A DNA stretch of 21,086 bases from an uncultured Clostridia bacterium (GCA_934631055.1 CAKTXP010000024.1:1-21086), one strand, 5' to 3'. Shown: positions 12,476-18,416, numbered from the stretch's first letter. Made by a program: numbers and translations. Notes: generated by a model not told the origin, from the letters alone.

Positions 12476-12775
12476 ATGGAAAAAAAAGAAAAAACGCCGC
12501 AGGAGCGCTATGATGAGCGCACGGCGCGCCGCGTCAGCCTCAAACTCAATAAAATCACAGACGCCGATGTTCTGGAAAAGCTGGAAAGCGTCGAGAGCAT
12601 GCAGGGCTATATCAAGTCTCTGATCCGCGCCGATATCGCCGCCGGCGAAGATGTGAATGAACTGTCGGGCGCAGCCGAGGTTATCGAAAGACTGGCTCGT
12701 GAAAATGAGCGCCAGAAGTTTGAGCTTGAGCAGCTCCGTCAACGTGTGGTCGAGCTTGAGCAATCGACCCATTAA
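12476..12775 (+). CDS. 99-residue ribbon-helix-helix-like protein with C-terminal coiled coil
   Basis: GGAGG, nine bases, ATG. The N-terminal half (about 10-55) has a ribbon-helix-helix-like pattern: a basic start, a short strand (RRVSLKLNK), then LEKLESVESMQGYIKSLIRADI, as in many small Firmicutes plasmid and phage DNA-binding proteins. The C-terminal third is a coiled coil (AAEVIERLARENERQKFELEQL, split here by a break) shared with the 50-residue protein at 10421-10573. It probably binds DNA as a dimer and may pair with the shorter protein. No separate promoter was seen. Confidence 0.72.
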   Translation: MEKKEKTPQERYDERTARRVSLKLNKITDADVLEKLESVESMQGYIKSLIRADIAAGEDVNELSGAAEVIERLARENERQKFELEQLRQRVVELEQSTH

Positions 12776-12834
12776 AATCAAAATTCCCCCGCGCGCATGC
12801 TAAGCCTGATAAGCCGCGCCGAGGAAATCCTTCA

Positions 12835-12872
12835 CCGGCTGAGCGGTTTTTCTTCCGCTCACCGGTTTTTTT
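12835..12872 (+). terminator. Terminator of the 99-residue gene
   Basis: CCGG-CT-GAGCGG pairs with CCGCTC-A-CCGG and is followed by seven Ts. Confidence 0.88.
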
Positions 12873-12970
12873 AGTCCATAGGAAAACGCTTTTTTGCTTT
12901 GTGCCTCCAGCGGTTTTCTTTGCGCTTTTCCTCCAGCGGCCCGCGCCCCGCTCAAGTCAGGCGGTTCGTT

Positions 12971-13387
12971 TTAAAGCGCCCGTTTCGGCGTTTCCGGCAA
13001 TTGCAGTTTTTCCCGAATCGCTTCCGCAAGCAGACTTGAGAAATTTAACCCTGCTTTTTCCGCCGCCGTGTTGAGCCATGACGGAATTGTGCAGTTCTTT
13101 TTTACCGCGCGCATTTCATTTGCCCGCCGATATTCATCGAAATCCACATCAACAAGCGTTACAATATCGTCCGCGTTTTCTGTTCTGACTTGCGCCATCA
13201 GCGACGGCGTCGGGATTTCCTTTCCGTCGTCCTGCATATCAATGCCCATCAGCCCGATTGCATCCCGCGCCATTTCCATCGCTTCAACCCGATCTTTCCC
13301 CTGTGTATTGATGTGGAAATCCGGAATATCCACAACGATGAACTCTTTTCCATCTCTTAATACAATGGGATATGCGTTTCTAGCCAC
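12971..13387 (-). CDS. hicB: HicB-family antitoxin
   Basis: 138 residues, the usual HicB length. The N-terminal partial RNase-H-like fold runs from YPIVLRDGKEFIVVDIPDF through AMEMARDAIGLMG (about 5-50). The C-terminal part (SWLNTAAEKAGLNFSSLLAEAIREKL) is the helical DNA-binding domain. HicB neutralises the HicA RNA-cleaving toxin and represses the operon. The start is GTG with GGGGGA six bases upstream. It lies downstream of hicA but separated by 125 bp, longer than usual. It may therefore have its own promoter in the gap, which I could not define. Confidence 0.88.
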   Translation of the reverse strand: MARNAYPIVLRDGKEFIVVDIPDFHINTQGKDRVEAMEMARDAIGLMGIDMQDDGKEIPTPSLMAQVRTENADDIVTLVDVDFDEYRRANEMRAVKKNCTIPSWLNTAAEKAGLNFSSLLAEAIREKLQLPETPKRAL

Positions 13388-13512
13388 TTTAAATCCCCCT
13401 TCATTGTTAGACCTTTTATGTGAAATTACAGGTACGACAAAAAGACCTTATTTCCAAAGCCAATAAATCCCACTATCAATGGAATTTATAAATCAATCGG
13501 AAGAGGGAGGGC

Positions 13513-13686
13513 TTATTTCAGCCCTCTTCTTCTGATGATTGCTTTCGCCAGCATCTCGTCGATTTCTCGATGACGCGGCACACACTCAAACTCTTCGCCT
13601 TTGCAGTAAATGTCATGATTGGCGCCATTTCTTTTTAGCTTCCAACCATTTGCTTCCAAGAGTTTAATAAGGTCGTTTCGTCGCAC
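13513..13686 (-). CDS. hicA: HicA-family toxin (mRNA interferase)
   Basis: 57 residues. Motifs: LIKLLEANGWKLKRNGANHDIY with the catalytic His in NHDIY, then VPRHREIDEMLAKAIIRRRGLK, the conserved HicA C-terminus. It has a double-stranded-RNA-binding-like fold that cleaves mRNA until HicB binds it. The start is GTG with GGAG nine bases upstream. A GAGGGCT/AGCCCTC hairpin overlaps the stop codon. It sits upstream of hicB behind a strong promoter that carries a 13-bp palindrome in the spacer. Confidence 0.88.
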   Translation of the reverse strand: MRRNDLIKLLEANGWKLKRNGANHDIYCKGEEFECVPRHREIDEMLAKAIIRRRGLK

Positions 13687-13722
13687 CCGCAATCACTCCT
13701 TTCTTTTGATTCTCGCTCTTTG

Positions 13723-13751
13723 ATTATACGTATTTAATACGCCTTTGTCAA
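13723..13751 (-). promoter_or_regulatory. hicA promoter with 13-bp operator-like palindrome
   Basis: Minus strand: TTGACA (13746-13751), 17-bp spacer, TATAAT (13723-13728). The palindrome CGTATTTAATACG (13729-13741) fills most of the spacer and is the natural HicB operator candidate. Confidence 0.88.
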
Positions 13752-13759
13752 GCGGTTTT

Positions 13760-14020
13760 TCAAAAAAACAATGCGCCTTTTATGCGCCTGTGCTTCTCTT
13801 CCCCGCGCTTTCCCTCCCTCTTCCGAGTTTGTCATAGTGCAATGGAGTGTTAAACTCGTCTCTTCAAAATCGCTTCCAATTATATATGGCGGTTTCACGC
13901 ATGCTATTTTTCGCGAGTTTACCGCCCCATGATTATGTCAAACCCGCAGACCGTTCGGTTTCTCCGAATCTCTCTTGGCGGTTTTCCTCATGCGATTTTC
14001 AATTCATTTTGCAATACCCC
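13760..14020. other. Gap between hicA and the first peptide module
   Basis: No convincing gene. It holds two GGCGGTTT words (13888 and about 13977) and a 7-bp inverted repeat CGAGTTT/AAACTCG (about 13826-13860). An open frame running through to the downstream peptide lacks a start with a ribosome binding site. Confidence 0.5.
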
Positions 14021-14049
14021 TTGACATTAGTGTTACACTATGATATCAT
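14021..14049 (+). promoter_or_regulatory. Promoter of peptide module 1, with palindrome in the spacer
   Basis: TTGACA (14021-14026), 17-bp spacer, TATCAT (14044-14049). The palindrome TAGTGTTACACTA (14028-14040) lies in the spacer, and ATGATATCAT (14040-14049) overlaps the -10. Confidence 0.85.
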
Positions 14050-14080
14050 CATCCCATCAACAAGGAAAGGAGGGGTTCCC

Positions 14081-14200
14081 ATGGCAAAGAAAAAAGAAAA
14101 GCGCTCCAACATCGACCTGTTGAAAGCGCTTGCCGGTTTGCTTAAAGCCATTGCGCTGATTCTGACTGGAATCGCCGCAATCATCGAAGCGCTTAAGTAA
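14081..14200 (+). CDS. 39-residue cationic amphipathic peptide, module 1
   Basis: GGAGG, seven bases, ATG. Residues 1-9 are strongly basic (MAKKKEKRS); 10-39 form one helix of Leu/Ile/Ala with a polar stripe at D12, K15, G19, K22, T29 and E36, spaced 3-4 residues, hence amphipathic. The whole resembles leaderless bacteriocins, phenol-soluble modulins or small membrane toxins rather than a soluble enzyme. It has its own promoter and terminator and is followed by a tiny membrane protein. A parallel peptide lies at 14721-14837. Function unknown. Confidence 0.75.
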   Translation: MAKKKEKRSNIDLLKALAGLLKAIALILTGIAAIIEALK

Positions 14201-14207
14201 TCCGGTC

Positions 14208-14250
14208 GGGAAGGCGGGAACTGAGTTTCCGCTTCTCCCTCTTTATTATA
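14208..14250 (+). terminator. Terminator after peptide 1
   Basis: GCGGGAAC, loop TGA, GTTTCCGC (14214-14232), extended by outer GGGA/TCCC pairing, followed by TCTTTATTATATT. Confidence 0.75.
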
Positions 14251-14259
14251 TTCTATGTC

Positions 14260-14382
14260 ATGAGAAAAAACAACATGGAACTGACAAAAATTCTGCTTCT
14301 GCTTGCGGGCGTCGCTTTGGTTGCCGCCGGTGTGATCGAGCTGTATCTGTTTTTTCGCAACCGTGGAGGGAAAGAATCATGA
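14260..14382 (+). CDS. 40-residue single-pass membrane protein, module 1
   Basis: ATG at 14260, 40 codons. One hydrophobic helix (ILLLLAGVALVAAGVIELYLFF) between a short polar start (MRKNNMELTK) and a basic end (RNRGGKES). No ribosome binding site is visible before either possible ATG, so translation may be leaderless, coupled or inefficient. Its stop overlaps the next ATG as ATGA, and the next gene's GGAGG lies inside its last codons. It occupies the same place after peptide 1 as the 58-residue membrane protein does after peptide 2. It might be an immunity or anchoring partner. Confidence 0.55.
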   Translation: MRKNNMELTKILLLLAGVALVAAGVIELYLFFRNRGGKES

Positions 14383-14576
14383 GATTGACCGCCAGAAAAG
14401 GGAACGGCGGTCATATCACCGCTTACTTTGCCACGATCGGCAGTAAAGAAGCGCGTGACGCCGGTTTCATTCGTCCCGACGGCAAAAGCCGCATCCTCAA
14501 AAAAATGGTCGATCCCGTCCGTCAGACGCTGACCTTTGAGATCGACTGGCAGGAGGAACATAACCGTACCGACTGA
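14379..14576 (+). CDS. 65-residue protein, unknown
   Basis: GGAGG, nine bases, ATG, the ATG overlapping the stop of the membrane protein gene. The product is 65 residues, basic at the start (MRLTARKGNGGHITAYF) and probably a small beta-rich fold (ITAYFATIGS, QTLTFEIDW). No domain recognised. Translational coupling suggests it acts with the 40-residue membrane protein. Module 2 has no counterpart. Confidence 0.6.
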   Translation: MRLTARKGNGGHITAYFATIGSKEARDAGFIRPDGKSRILKKMVDPVRQTLTFEIDWQEEHNRTD

Positions 14577-14583
14577 CCCCATG

Positions 14584-14612
14584 AACCGCCTGAATCGTTC
14601 CGGCGGTTTTCT
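14584..14612 (+). terminator. Terminator of module 1
   Basis: AACCGCC (14584-14590) pairs with GGCGGTT (14602-14608), followed by TTCTTTGCG. The T-rich tail is short. Confidence 0.6.
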
Positions 14613-14657
14613 TTGCGCTTTTTTCAAGAAATTTTTGAAAAACTATTCAAAATAATA

Positions 14658-14687
14658 TTGACATGCAAGCATTTTAGTAGTATGCTT
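14658..14687 (+). promoter_or_regulatory. Promoter of peptide module 2
   Basis: TTGACA (14658-14663), 17-bp spacer, TATGCT (14681-14686). A dyad AAGCAT (14667-14672) / ATGCTT (14682-14687) overlaps the spacer and -10. The leader (TCCCATCAACCAAGGAAAGGAGG, broken here as a description only) is nearly the same as in module 1. Confidence 0.8.
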
Positions 14688-14720
14688 ATCCCATCAACCA
14701 AGGAAAGGAGGTCGAGCAAC

Positions 14721-14837
14721 ATGAGCCGTAAAAAGAAAAAAGCTCTCAGCTCCAAGGAAAAAGCTGAGCTGGTAATCGAATTTGTGACCGCCATCACGTC
14801 GCTGATTACCGCAATCGCTACTCTCCTCAAGGACTGA
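14721..14837 (+). CDS. 38-residue cationic amphipathic peptide, module 2
   Basis: GGAGG, nine bases, ATG. Residues 1-7 are basic (MSRKKKK). A helix from about 12 to 38 carries polar residues at 13, 16, 20, 23, 27, 30, 34 and 37, a clean 3-4 spacing, with Val/Ile/Leu/Ala/Phe on the other face. The architecture, length, promoter spacing and leader match the 39-residue peptide of module 1, though identity outside the basic start is low. Candidates: secreted amphipathic peptide, small membrane toxin or membrane-bound regulator. Function unknown. Confidence 0.75.
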   Translation: MSRKKKKALSSKEKAELVIEFVTAITSLITAIATLLKD

Positions 14838-14851
14838 GAGCCGGTCGGGTC

Positions 14852-14880
14852 GGGGCGCAAGCCCCTTCCCTTCCTTCTTT
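14852..14880 (+). terminator. Terminator-like hairpin after peptide 2
   Basis: GGGGC, GCAA tetraloop, GCCCC (14852-14865), extended by GGG/CCC, followed by TTCCTTCTTTC. The tail is interrupted by C, so strength is uncertain. Confidence 0.55.
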
Positions 14881-14909
14881 CATTATAGCTCATTCTGCTT
14901 GATAATTCA

Positions 14910-15086
14910 ATGCTCACATCAAAACAATCGCTTATCCTCTCCCTCGTTACCTGCGTCGCTACGGTGCTTCTGGTGGCGCTTTCCCTGCCGCGGTGGTTCG
15001 CGTGGTGCGTCCTCGTCCTCGCCATTGTGGAATTGCTGGATGTCGTTTTCACTTTCGCAAACGGTAAACGCAGGAAAGCGGATTAA
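14910..15086 (+). CDS. 58-residue membrane protein with two hydrophobic helices, module 2
   Basis: ATG at 14910, 58 codons, frame opposite in phase to the longer spurious ORF here. Two hydrophobic segments: LILSLVTCVATVLLVALSL and WFAWCVLVLAIVELLDVVF, with a basic end (NGKRRKAD). No ribosome binding site is visible, as for its module 1 counterpart. An 11-bp hairpin (15074-15097) overlaps the stop. Composition and two clean helices argue that it is real. It could protect against, anchor or export the peptide encoded just upstream. Confidence 0.55.
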   Translation: MLTSKQSLILSLVTCVATVLLVALSLPRWFAWCVLVLAIVELLDVVFTFANGKRRKAD

Positions 15087-15194
15087 ATCCTGCTTTCGCT
15101 TTCAGCTCAAGTCCACAAAATATCAAAATCATTCACGCGATTTAATCCCAGTTCAATTCTCCATGAATTAAACAGTGATCCGGAGGTTTTCATC

Positions 15195-15395
15195 ATGATC
15201 TCTTTAAAAGAAGCCCGCAAAAACGCCGGTCTGACGCAGGAACAGCTTTCCCTGAAATCCGGCGTCAAGCTGACCACCCTGCAAAAGCTGGAACATGGAA
15301 CCAATAACATCAACGGCGCGTCCGTTGAAACCGTGATCCGCCTGTCGCGAACGCTCGGCGTCGGGATCGAGGATCTGGTTCATATCGACGAATGA
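15195..15395 (+). CDS. XRE-family helix-turn-helix protein, 66 residues
   Basis: 66 residues, a single Cro/CI-type domain: LKEARKNAGLTQEQLSLKSGV, then KLTTLQKLEHGTNNINGASVE and VIRLSRTLGVGIEDLV. CCGGAGG precedes the ATG by about eight bases. It is transcribed toward the recombinase gene, ending in a strong terminator. It could be the repressor of one of the adjacent modules or of the recombinase. Confidence 0.88.
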   Translation: MISLKEARKNAGLTQEQLSLKSGVKLTTLQKLEHGTNNINGASVETVIRLSRTLGVGIEDLVHIDE

Positions 15396-15403
15396 CCCCT
15401 TTT

Positions 15404-15434
15404 CCGCCGGAAGCTCAACCTTCCGGCGGTTTTT
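15404..15434 (+). terminator. Terminator of the XRE gene
   Basis: CCGCCGGAAG (15404-15413) pairs perfectly with CTTCCGGCGG (15420-15429), followed by five Ts. Confidence 0.92.
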
Positions 15435-15448
15435 CGTCCGCATCCCCG

Positions 15449-16045
15449 TCATTCCCCCACCAGCCTGAACCGCTTCAAGCTCTCGTCGATCTCCTCGTCG
15501 ATGATGCCGATGTAAACCAGCGTGTCGCGGCTGGACGAGTGGCAGAGGATCCGTTGCAGGCTCACAATGTCCCCCGTCATCTTGTAGTAGTGAAAACCGA
15601 AGGTCTTTCTGAGCGTGTGGCATCCGATGCGGTCCTTCACGCCGGCCGCCCGACCGATGGCATTGATGATCTGATAAGCCCTCTGTCGCGAGATTGCGCG
15701 CTCTCCAAGCGTCAGGTTGTCCTTCTGCCGCGAAAGGAACGCCCATTCTTTCGCGTCCCTCCCGGCGGTCAGGCGGTTGATGGCTTTGCGCGCCGCCGGA
15801 TTGATGAGGATGCGCGCCTCTTTCCCCGTCTTTTGCGCGATGACGCGCGCATAGTCCTGCCCGCGCAGGTCGCCCACGCGGAATTTCACAAGGTCGCTGA
15901 TGCGCAAACTCGTGTTGAATCCCACCACCAGCAAAAGCTCCCAGCTCAGCCGGTCGTCGTCCCGGCGGTTTGCGTCATGCTCCCGCGCGATTTCAAAACA
16001 GCGCTGCAAGACCGCTTTGTCCCGAATAGGCTGTACGACTTTCAT
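15449..16045 (-). CDS. Short tyrosine recombinase/integrase
   Basis: 198 residues, only the catalytic domain of the family plus a short lead; the usual N-terminal arm- and core-binding domains are missing. All active-site residues are visible: Arg48 (NTSLRIS), Lys72 or Lys75 (QKTGKE), His143 and Arg146 (CHTLRKTFG), His169 (LCHSSSRD) and Tyr178 (TLVYIGI). It cuts and rejoins DNA at specific sites through the tyrosine. Similar short recombinases are common in Firmicutes phages. GGAGG, seven bases, ATG. It lies beside the lysis genes, not at the far left edge, so it may serve the small-gene region rather than the prophage as a whole. Confidence 0.93.
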   Translation of the reverse strand: MKVVQPIRDKAVLQRCFEIAREHDANRRDDDRLSWELLLVVGFNTSLRISDLVKFRVGDLRGQDYARVIAQKTGKEARILINPAARKAINRLTAGRDAKEWAFLSRQKDNLTLGERAISRQRAYQIINAIGRAAGVKDRIGCHTLRKTFGFHYYKMTGDIVSLQRILCHSSSRDTLVYIGIIDEEIDESLKRFRLVGE

Positions 16046-16143
16046 GTGCTTTCCTCCGTGCTTTTTCAGTTTTCTTTTTCGTTTATTATGTCAAACTCCA
16101 TCCTTTAAAGAAACAGCCCGCGCGGTTTTGCCCGTGCGAGCTG

Positions 16144-16177
16144 CTGTATTCCCATAATTGCAATTTTATGATATCAT
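16144..16177 (+). promoter_or_regulatory. Weak promoter with ATGATATCAT palindrome
   Basis: A -10 of TATGAT (16167-16172) or TATCAT (16172-16177) overlapping the palindrome ATGATATCAT (16168-16177), which also occurs at 9228 and 14040. No good -35. A CGCAAGCG hairpin follows in the leader. Confidence 0.4.
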
Positions 16178-16229
16178 AGCCCCATCAAGAGCGCAAGCGC
16201 TTGAAATCGACCGCAGGAGGTAGAAAGGT

Positions 16230-16361
16230 ATGGATCATGAAGAGTTGACCACCAAGGAGCTTGACCGTCTGGCGGATTGGCTGACGGCGCAGGGCTTCCC
16301 GCCTGAGAAGGTGCTTGAGTGCATCAAGTACATCGCAGGCGCAAGCGCCCCGACCAAGTAA
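16230..16361 (+). CDS. 43-residue small acidic helical protein
   Basis: GCAGGAGG, nine bases, ATG. The product is 43 residues, helical (HEELTTKELDRLADWLTAQ, then PPEKVLECIKYIAG), no membrane segment and no recognised domain. It is alone between two minus-strand genes, with a leader hairpin upstream and two hairpins downstream, so it is another self-contained mini-gene. Function unknown. Confidence 0.6.
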   Translation: MDHEELTTKELDRLADWLTAQGFPPEKVLECIKYIAGASAPTK

Positions 16362-16363
16362 GA

Positions 16364-16408
16364 AACCCTTGACGCGCAAAACCTACCAAGCAAAACGCGT
16401 CAAGGGTT
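16364..16408 (+). repeat. 13-bp inverted repeat after the 43-residue gene
   Basis: AACCCTTGACGCG (16364-16376) and its exact inverse (16396-16408), loop of 19 bases. No T-run directly after it; the true terminator follows. The pairing of two hairpins repeats the plan seen at 10577 and 11098. Confidence 0.7.
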
Positions 16409-16416
16409 CGACCACC

Positions 16417-16450
16417 GCGAGAAGCTGTCCTGCCAGCTTCCCGCTTTTTT
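16417..16450 (+). terminator. Terminator of the 43-residue gene
   Basis: GCG-A-GAAGCTG pairs with CAGCTTC-C-CGC, six-base loop, followed by six Ts. Confidence 0.85.
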
Positions 16451-16488
16451 ATTGTATCATACTTTTCCCCGCGCCGCAACCCGGCGCT

Positions 16489-17043
16489 TTACGCGTCGCT
16501 CTCTTCTCCGCTTCCGGCGCTTTCCTCCGCGCTGAGCTTCACGCCGTTCTTCTCCATCAGTTTTGCGAACTGCTCCATTTCCTCCGCCGTTCCGGAAACG
16601 GTCGCCACGCCGGAAAGCGCCATGCCGTGTCCCATCGCGTCGCATTCCGCCTCGATGGCGACTGCGAGCGCTGTCTTGCGGTCCTCCGTCACCTCGATGC
16701 CCGCCAGCTTCAAAAGATCCTCTGCGATCTCCTTGGCGGTTTTGTTCCTCTCTTCTTTGCCGATCTCGCCGGTCTTGTACATCTGCTCGGCGGCGTGCGC
16801 GGCGCGCGTGCCGGCCTCAAGGATAAACGCGGCGATGGAGATCGCGCCGTTTCCGGTCGCTTCTGCCAGCGCCTGCGCGCTCTGCTGCATGCCGCAAAGT
16901 ACGCTCGTTCCGACTTTCAGCGCTTCGCTGCTCAGCATCCCGTTCTTCAGCGCATAATAAGCCGCGCCGAACAGTCCGCAAAATCCGATCAAAACGATGA
17001 TGGCGTAAGCCATCGGGGGAATCATGTTCACTGCCTCGTTCAT
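16489..17043 (-). CDS. Phage holin-like protein (LLH type)
   Basis: 184 residues. One transmembrane helix near the N-terminus (about 11-33, AYAIIVLIGFCGLFGAAYYAL), then a long helical region. The segment NKTAKEIAEDLLKLAGIEVTEDRKTALAVAIEAE resembles the conserved part of LLH-family phage holins (break added after 20 residues is implied; it spans about 100-133), and a Ser/Glu-rich C-terminus follows. GAGG, eight bases, ATG. It is last in the minus-strand lysis cassette, as holins often are. It is longer than typical LLH holins. Holins make membrane holes that let the endolysin reach the wall. Confidence 0.6.
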   Translation of the reverse strand: MNEAVNMIPPMAYAIIVLIGFCGLFGAAYYALKNGMLSSEALKVGTSVLCGMQQSAQALAEATGNGAISIAAFILEAGTRAAHAAEQMYKTGEIGKEERNKTAKEIAEDLLKLAGIEVTEDRKTALAVAIEAECDAMGHGMALSGVATVSGTAEEMEQFAKLMEKNGVKLSAEESAGSGEESDA

Positions 17044-17105
17044 GGTGGTTTCCTCGCTTTCTTTTTGTCCGTTTGTTGTGATTCCGTGTGCTTTTTGCCC
17101 TCCCC

Positions 17106-17336
17106 CTATGGGAAAGCTGTCCGCGAGTCAGTTTGAGAGGGCTGCTTCCTCAAAAACATCCCGCACCCCTCTCTCCCCGTTTCCAGTTCGCATTCCATCT
17201 TCCGCGGTCCGCATCGCCCGATCTCCCCTGTCTCCCGCCTCTGGTCGCAGGTAAACGGGCTGTCCATCCCGCGGCAGCGCCAGAAAACGCAGTCCTCCGG
17301 GCGCTTATTTTTCGCTTCGGATGTCGCGCACGTCAT
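17106..17336 (-). CDS. 76-residue Cys-rich protein in the lysis cassette
   Basis: ATG with AAGGAG seven bases upstream, overlapping the end of the XhlA-like gene by 32 bp. Seven Cys (3, 16, 21, 30, 42, 49, 58), many Arg/Glu/Gly, no membrane segment. Segments: RPEDCVFWRC, SPFTCDQRRETGEIGRC. The spacing could bind zinc or form disulfides. Its place between XhlA-like and holin-like genes suggests a phage accessory or lysis-related role. Start and reality rest on the ribosome binding site and open frame. Confidence 0.5.
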   Translation of the reverse strand: MTCATSEAKNKRPEDCVFWRCRGMDSPFTCDQRRETGEIGRCGPRKMECELETGREGCGMFLRKQPSQTDSRTAFP

Positions 17337-17505
17337 GCTGAAGCTCCTTGACCTCGCCTTCCAGCTTGTATGTCCGCTCGACGATGCCGTTGTGCTTGCT
17401 CACCTTGTCCTCAAGCTGCTGAATGCGGTACTGCGTCAGCTTGTTGCTCGCCATCACGCCCGCGAGACTGCCCAGCAGGCTTGCCAGCGCGGGCAGCCAG
17501 TCCAT
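17305..17505 (-). CDS. XhlA-like phage membrane/coiled-coil protein
   Basis: 66 residues from the ATG at 17505, which has GGAGG five bases upstream; ATGs at 17517 and 17526 are alternatives. A hydrophobic segment (LPALASLLGSLAGVMAS) is followed by a coiled coil (LTQYRIQQLEDKVSKHN, VERTYKLEGEVKELQHDV). This pattern, with KVxKHN and ERTYxLEG, is common beside holin and endolysin genes of Firmicutes phages (haemolysin XhlA type), where it helps or anchors lysis. It follows the endolysin by 13 bp. Confidence 0.8.
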   Translation of the reverse strand: MDWLPALASLLGSLAGVMASNKLTQYRIQQLEDKVSKHNGIVERTYKLEGEVKELQHDVRDIRSEK

Positions 17506-17518
17506 GATTTCCTCCATC

Positions 17519-18415
17519 TCAATCATCCCCTTTCAGGTACGCCGTCGCTTTCCCCGCCGCTTTTTCCAGCGCGGCGACGGCTTGCGCCAGCTTTTCAAAG
17601 CTGTCCATCCCCTCAAGCGCCGCGCGGCAGTCCGCCAGTTCCAGCAGCACGCCCCGCGGCACGCTGACATAGTCCGCGGTTTCCTCCGCGGTCTCTCCGG
17701 CGGTTTCTCCCGCGCCGTTTCCGTTTTCGTTCCCGGCGGTTTCTTCCGAGCTTTCCTCGGCGCTTTCCTCCACGCGTTCCAGATACTCGCTGCTTGCGTA
17801 TCCGACTAACTCGCCGTATCGGATGCGCGCAAATCCGCCCTCTTTCAGCACCTCGACGACCGTTCCGCGCTCAAGTTTCCCGATGATGCGTCCGGTCTTC
17901 GGCGCGTCGCGGACGTTCAGCGGGTCATTCTGCGTGATGACCCGCGCCGCGTATAGGCTCATGCCGTCCATCTCCTCCGTTTCCTCGTAATCGACGTCCT
18001 TGAACGCAAAGCAGTAGCTCCACCCCTTCGGATCGCTGGCGACAGAGCCGGTCTTTTCGCTCTGCGCGTTGTAGATCTTCCCGTCGTCTCCCATCAGCCC
18101 GATGTGGTAGTGGTTTCCCAGCCCGTCTTTGCCGTATTTGCGCTCGAGCGCGTCCGTTTCAAATTCCGCTTTCCACTTCGTGCAGATGTAGCCCGGCTTG
18201 GCGCTTTTGATGGGCTGAACCGCCCCCGCGCATTGGCGCACGATGGCGTTGCTCCCGTGCGGAATATCGACCCCGCCGAGGGTCTTCATCGCATAAACAA
18301 AGGCGCCGCTGCAATCCACGACGCCTTTTTGTGCTTTGCCCCATTCATACGCCCAGTTTTCCCGCGCCATCTGCTTGAATAGCGCAATCAGCGCCCCCGC
18401 TTTGACTTTTCCCAT
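17519..18415 (-). CDS. NlpC/P60 endolysin with SH3 domain
   Basis: 298 residues. NlpC/P60 domain about 1-135: catalytic Cys35 (VVDCSGAFVYA) and His102 or His104 (NHYHIGLMG). An SH3b-type wall-binding domain at about 150-215 (YAARVITQNDPLNVRDAP, then YGELVGYASSEYL). An acidic Glu/Ser/Thr/Gly linker (216-250) joins a helical C-terminus. It cleaves peptidoglycan stem peptides for phage release. The ATG at 18415 is two bases after the previous stop and has no close ribosome binding site, so translation is probably coupled. The frame upstream of it is a shadow inside the lectin-like gene. Confidence 0.9.
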   Translation of the reverse strand: MGKVKAGALIALFKQMARENWAYEWGKAQKGVVDCSGAFVYAMKTLGGVDIPHGSNAIVRQCAGAVQPIKSAKPGYICTKWKAEFETDALERKYGKDGLGNHYHIGLMGDDGKIYNAQSEKTGSVASDPKGWSYCFAFKDVDYEETEEMDGMSLYAARVITQNDPLNVRDAPKTGRIIGKLERGTVVEVLKEGGFARIRYGELVGYASSEYLERVEESAEESSEETAGNENGNGAGETAGETAEETADYVSVPRGVLLELADCRAALEGMDSFEKLAQAVAALEKAAGKATAYLKGDD

Positions 18416-18416
18416 C

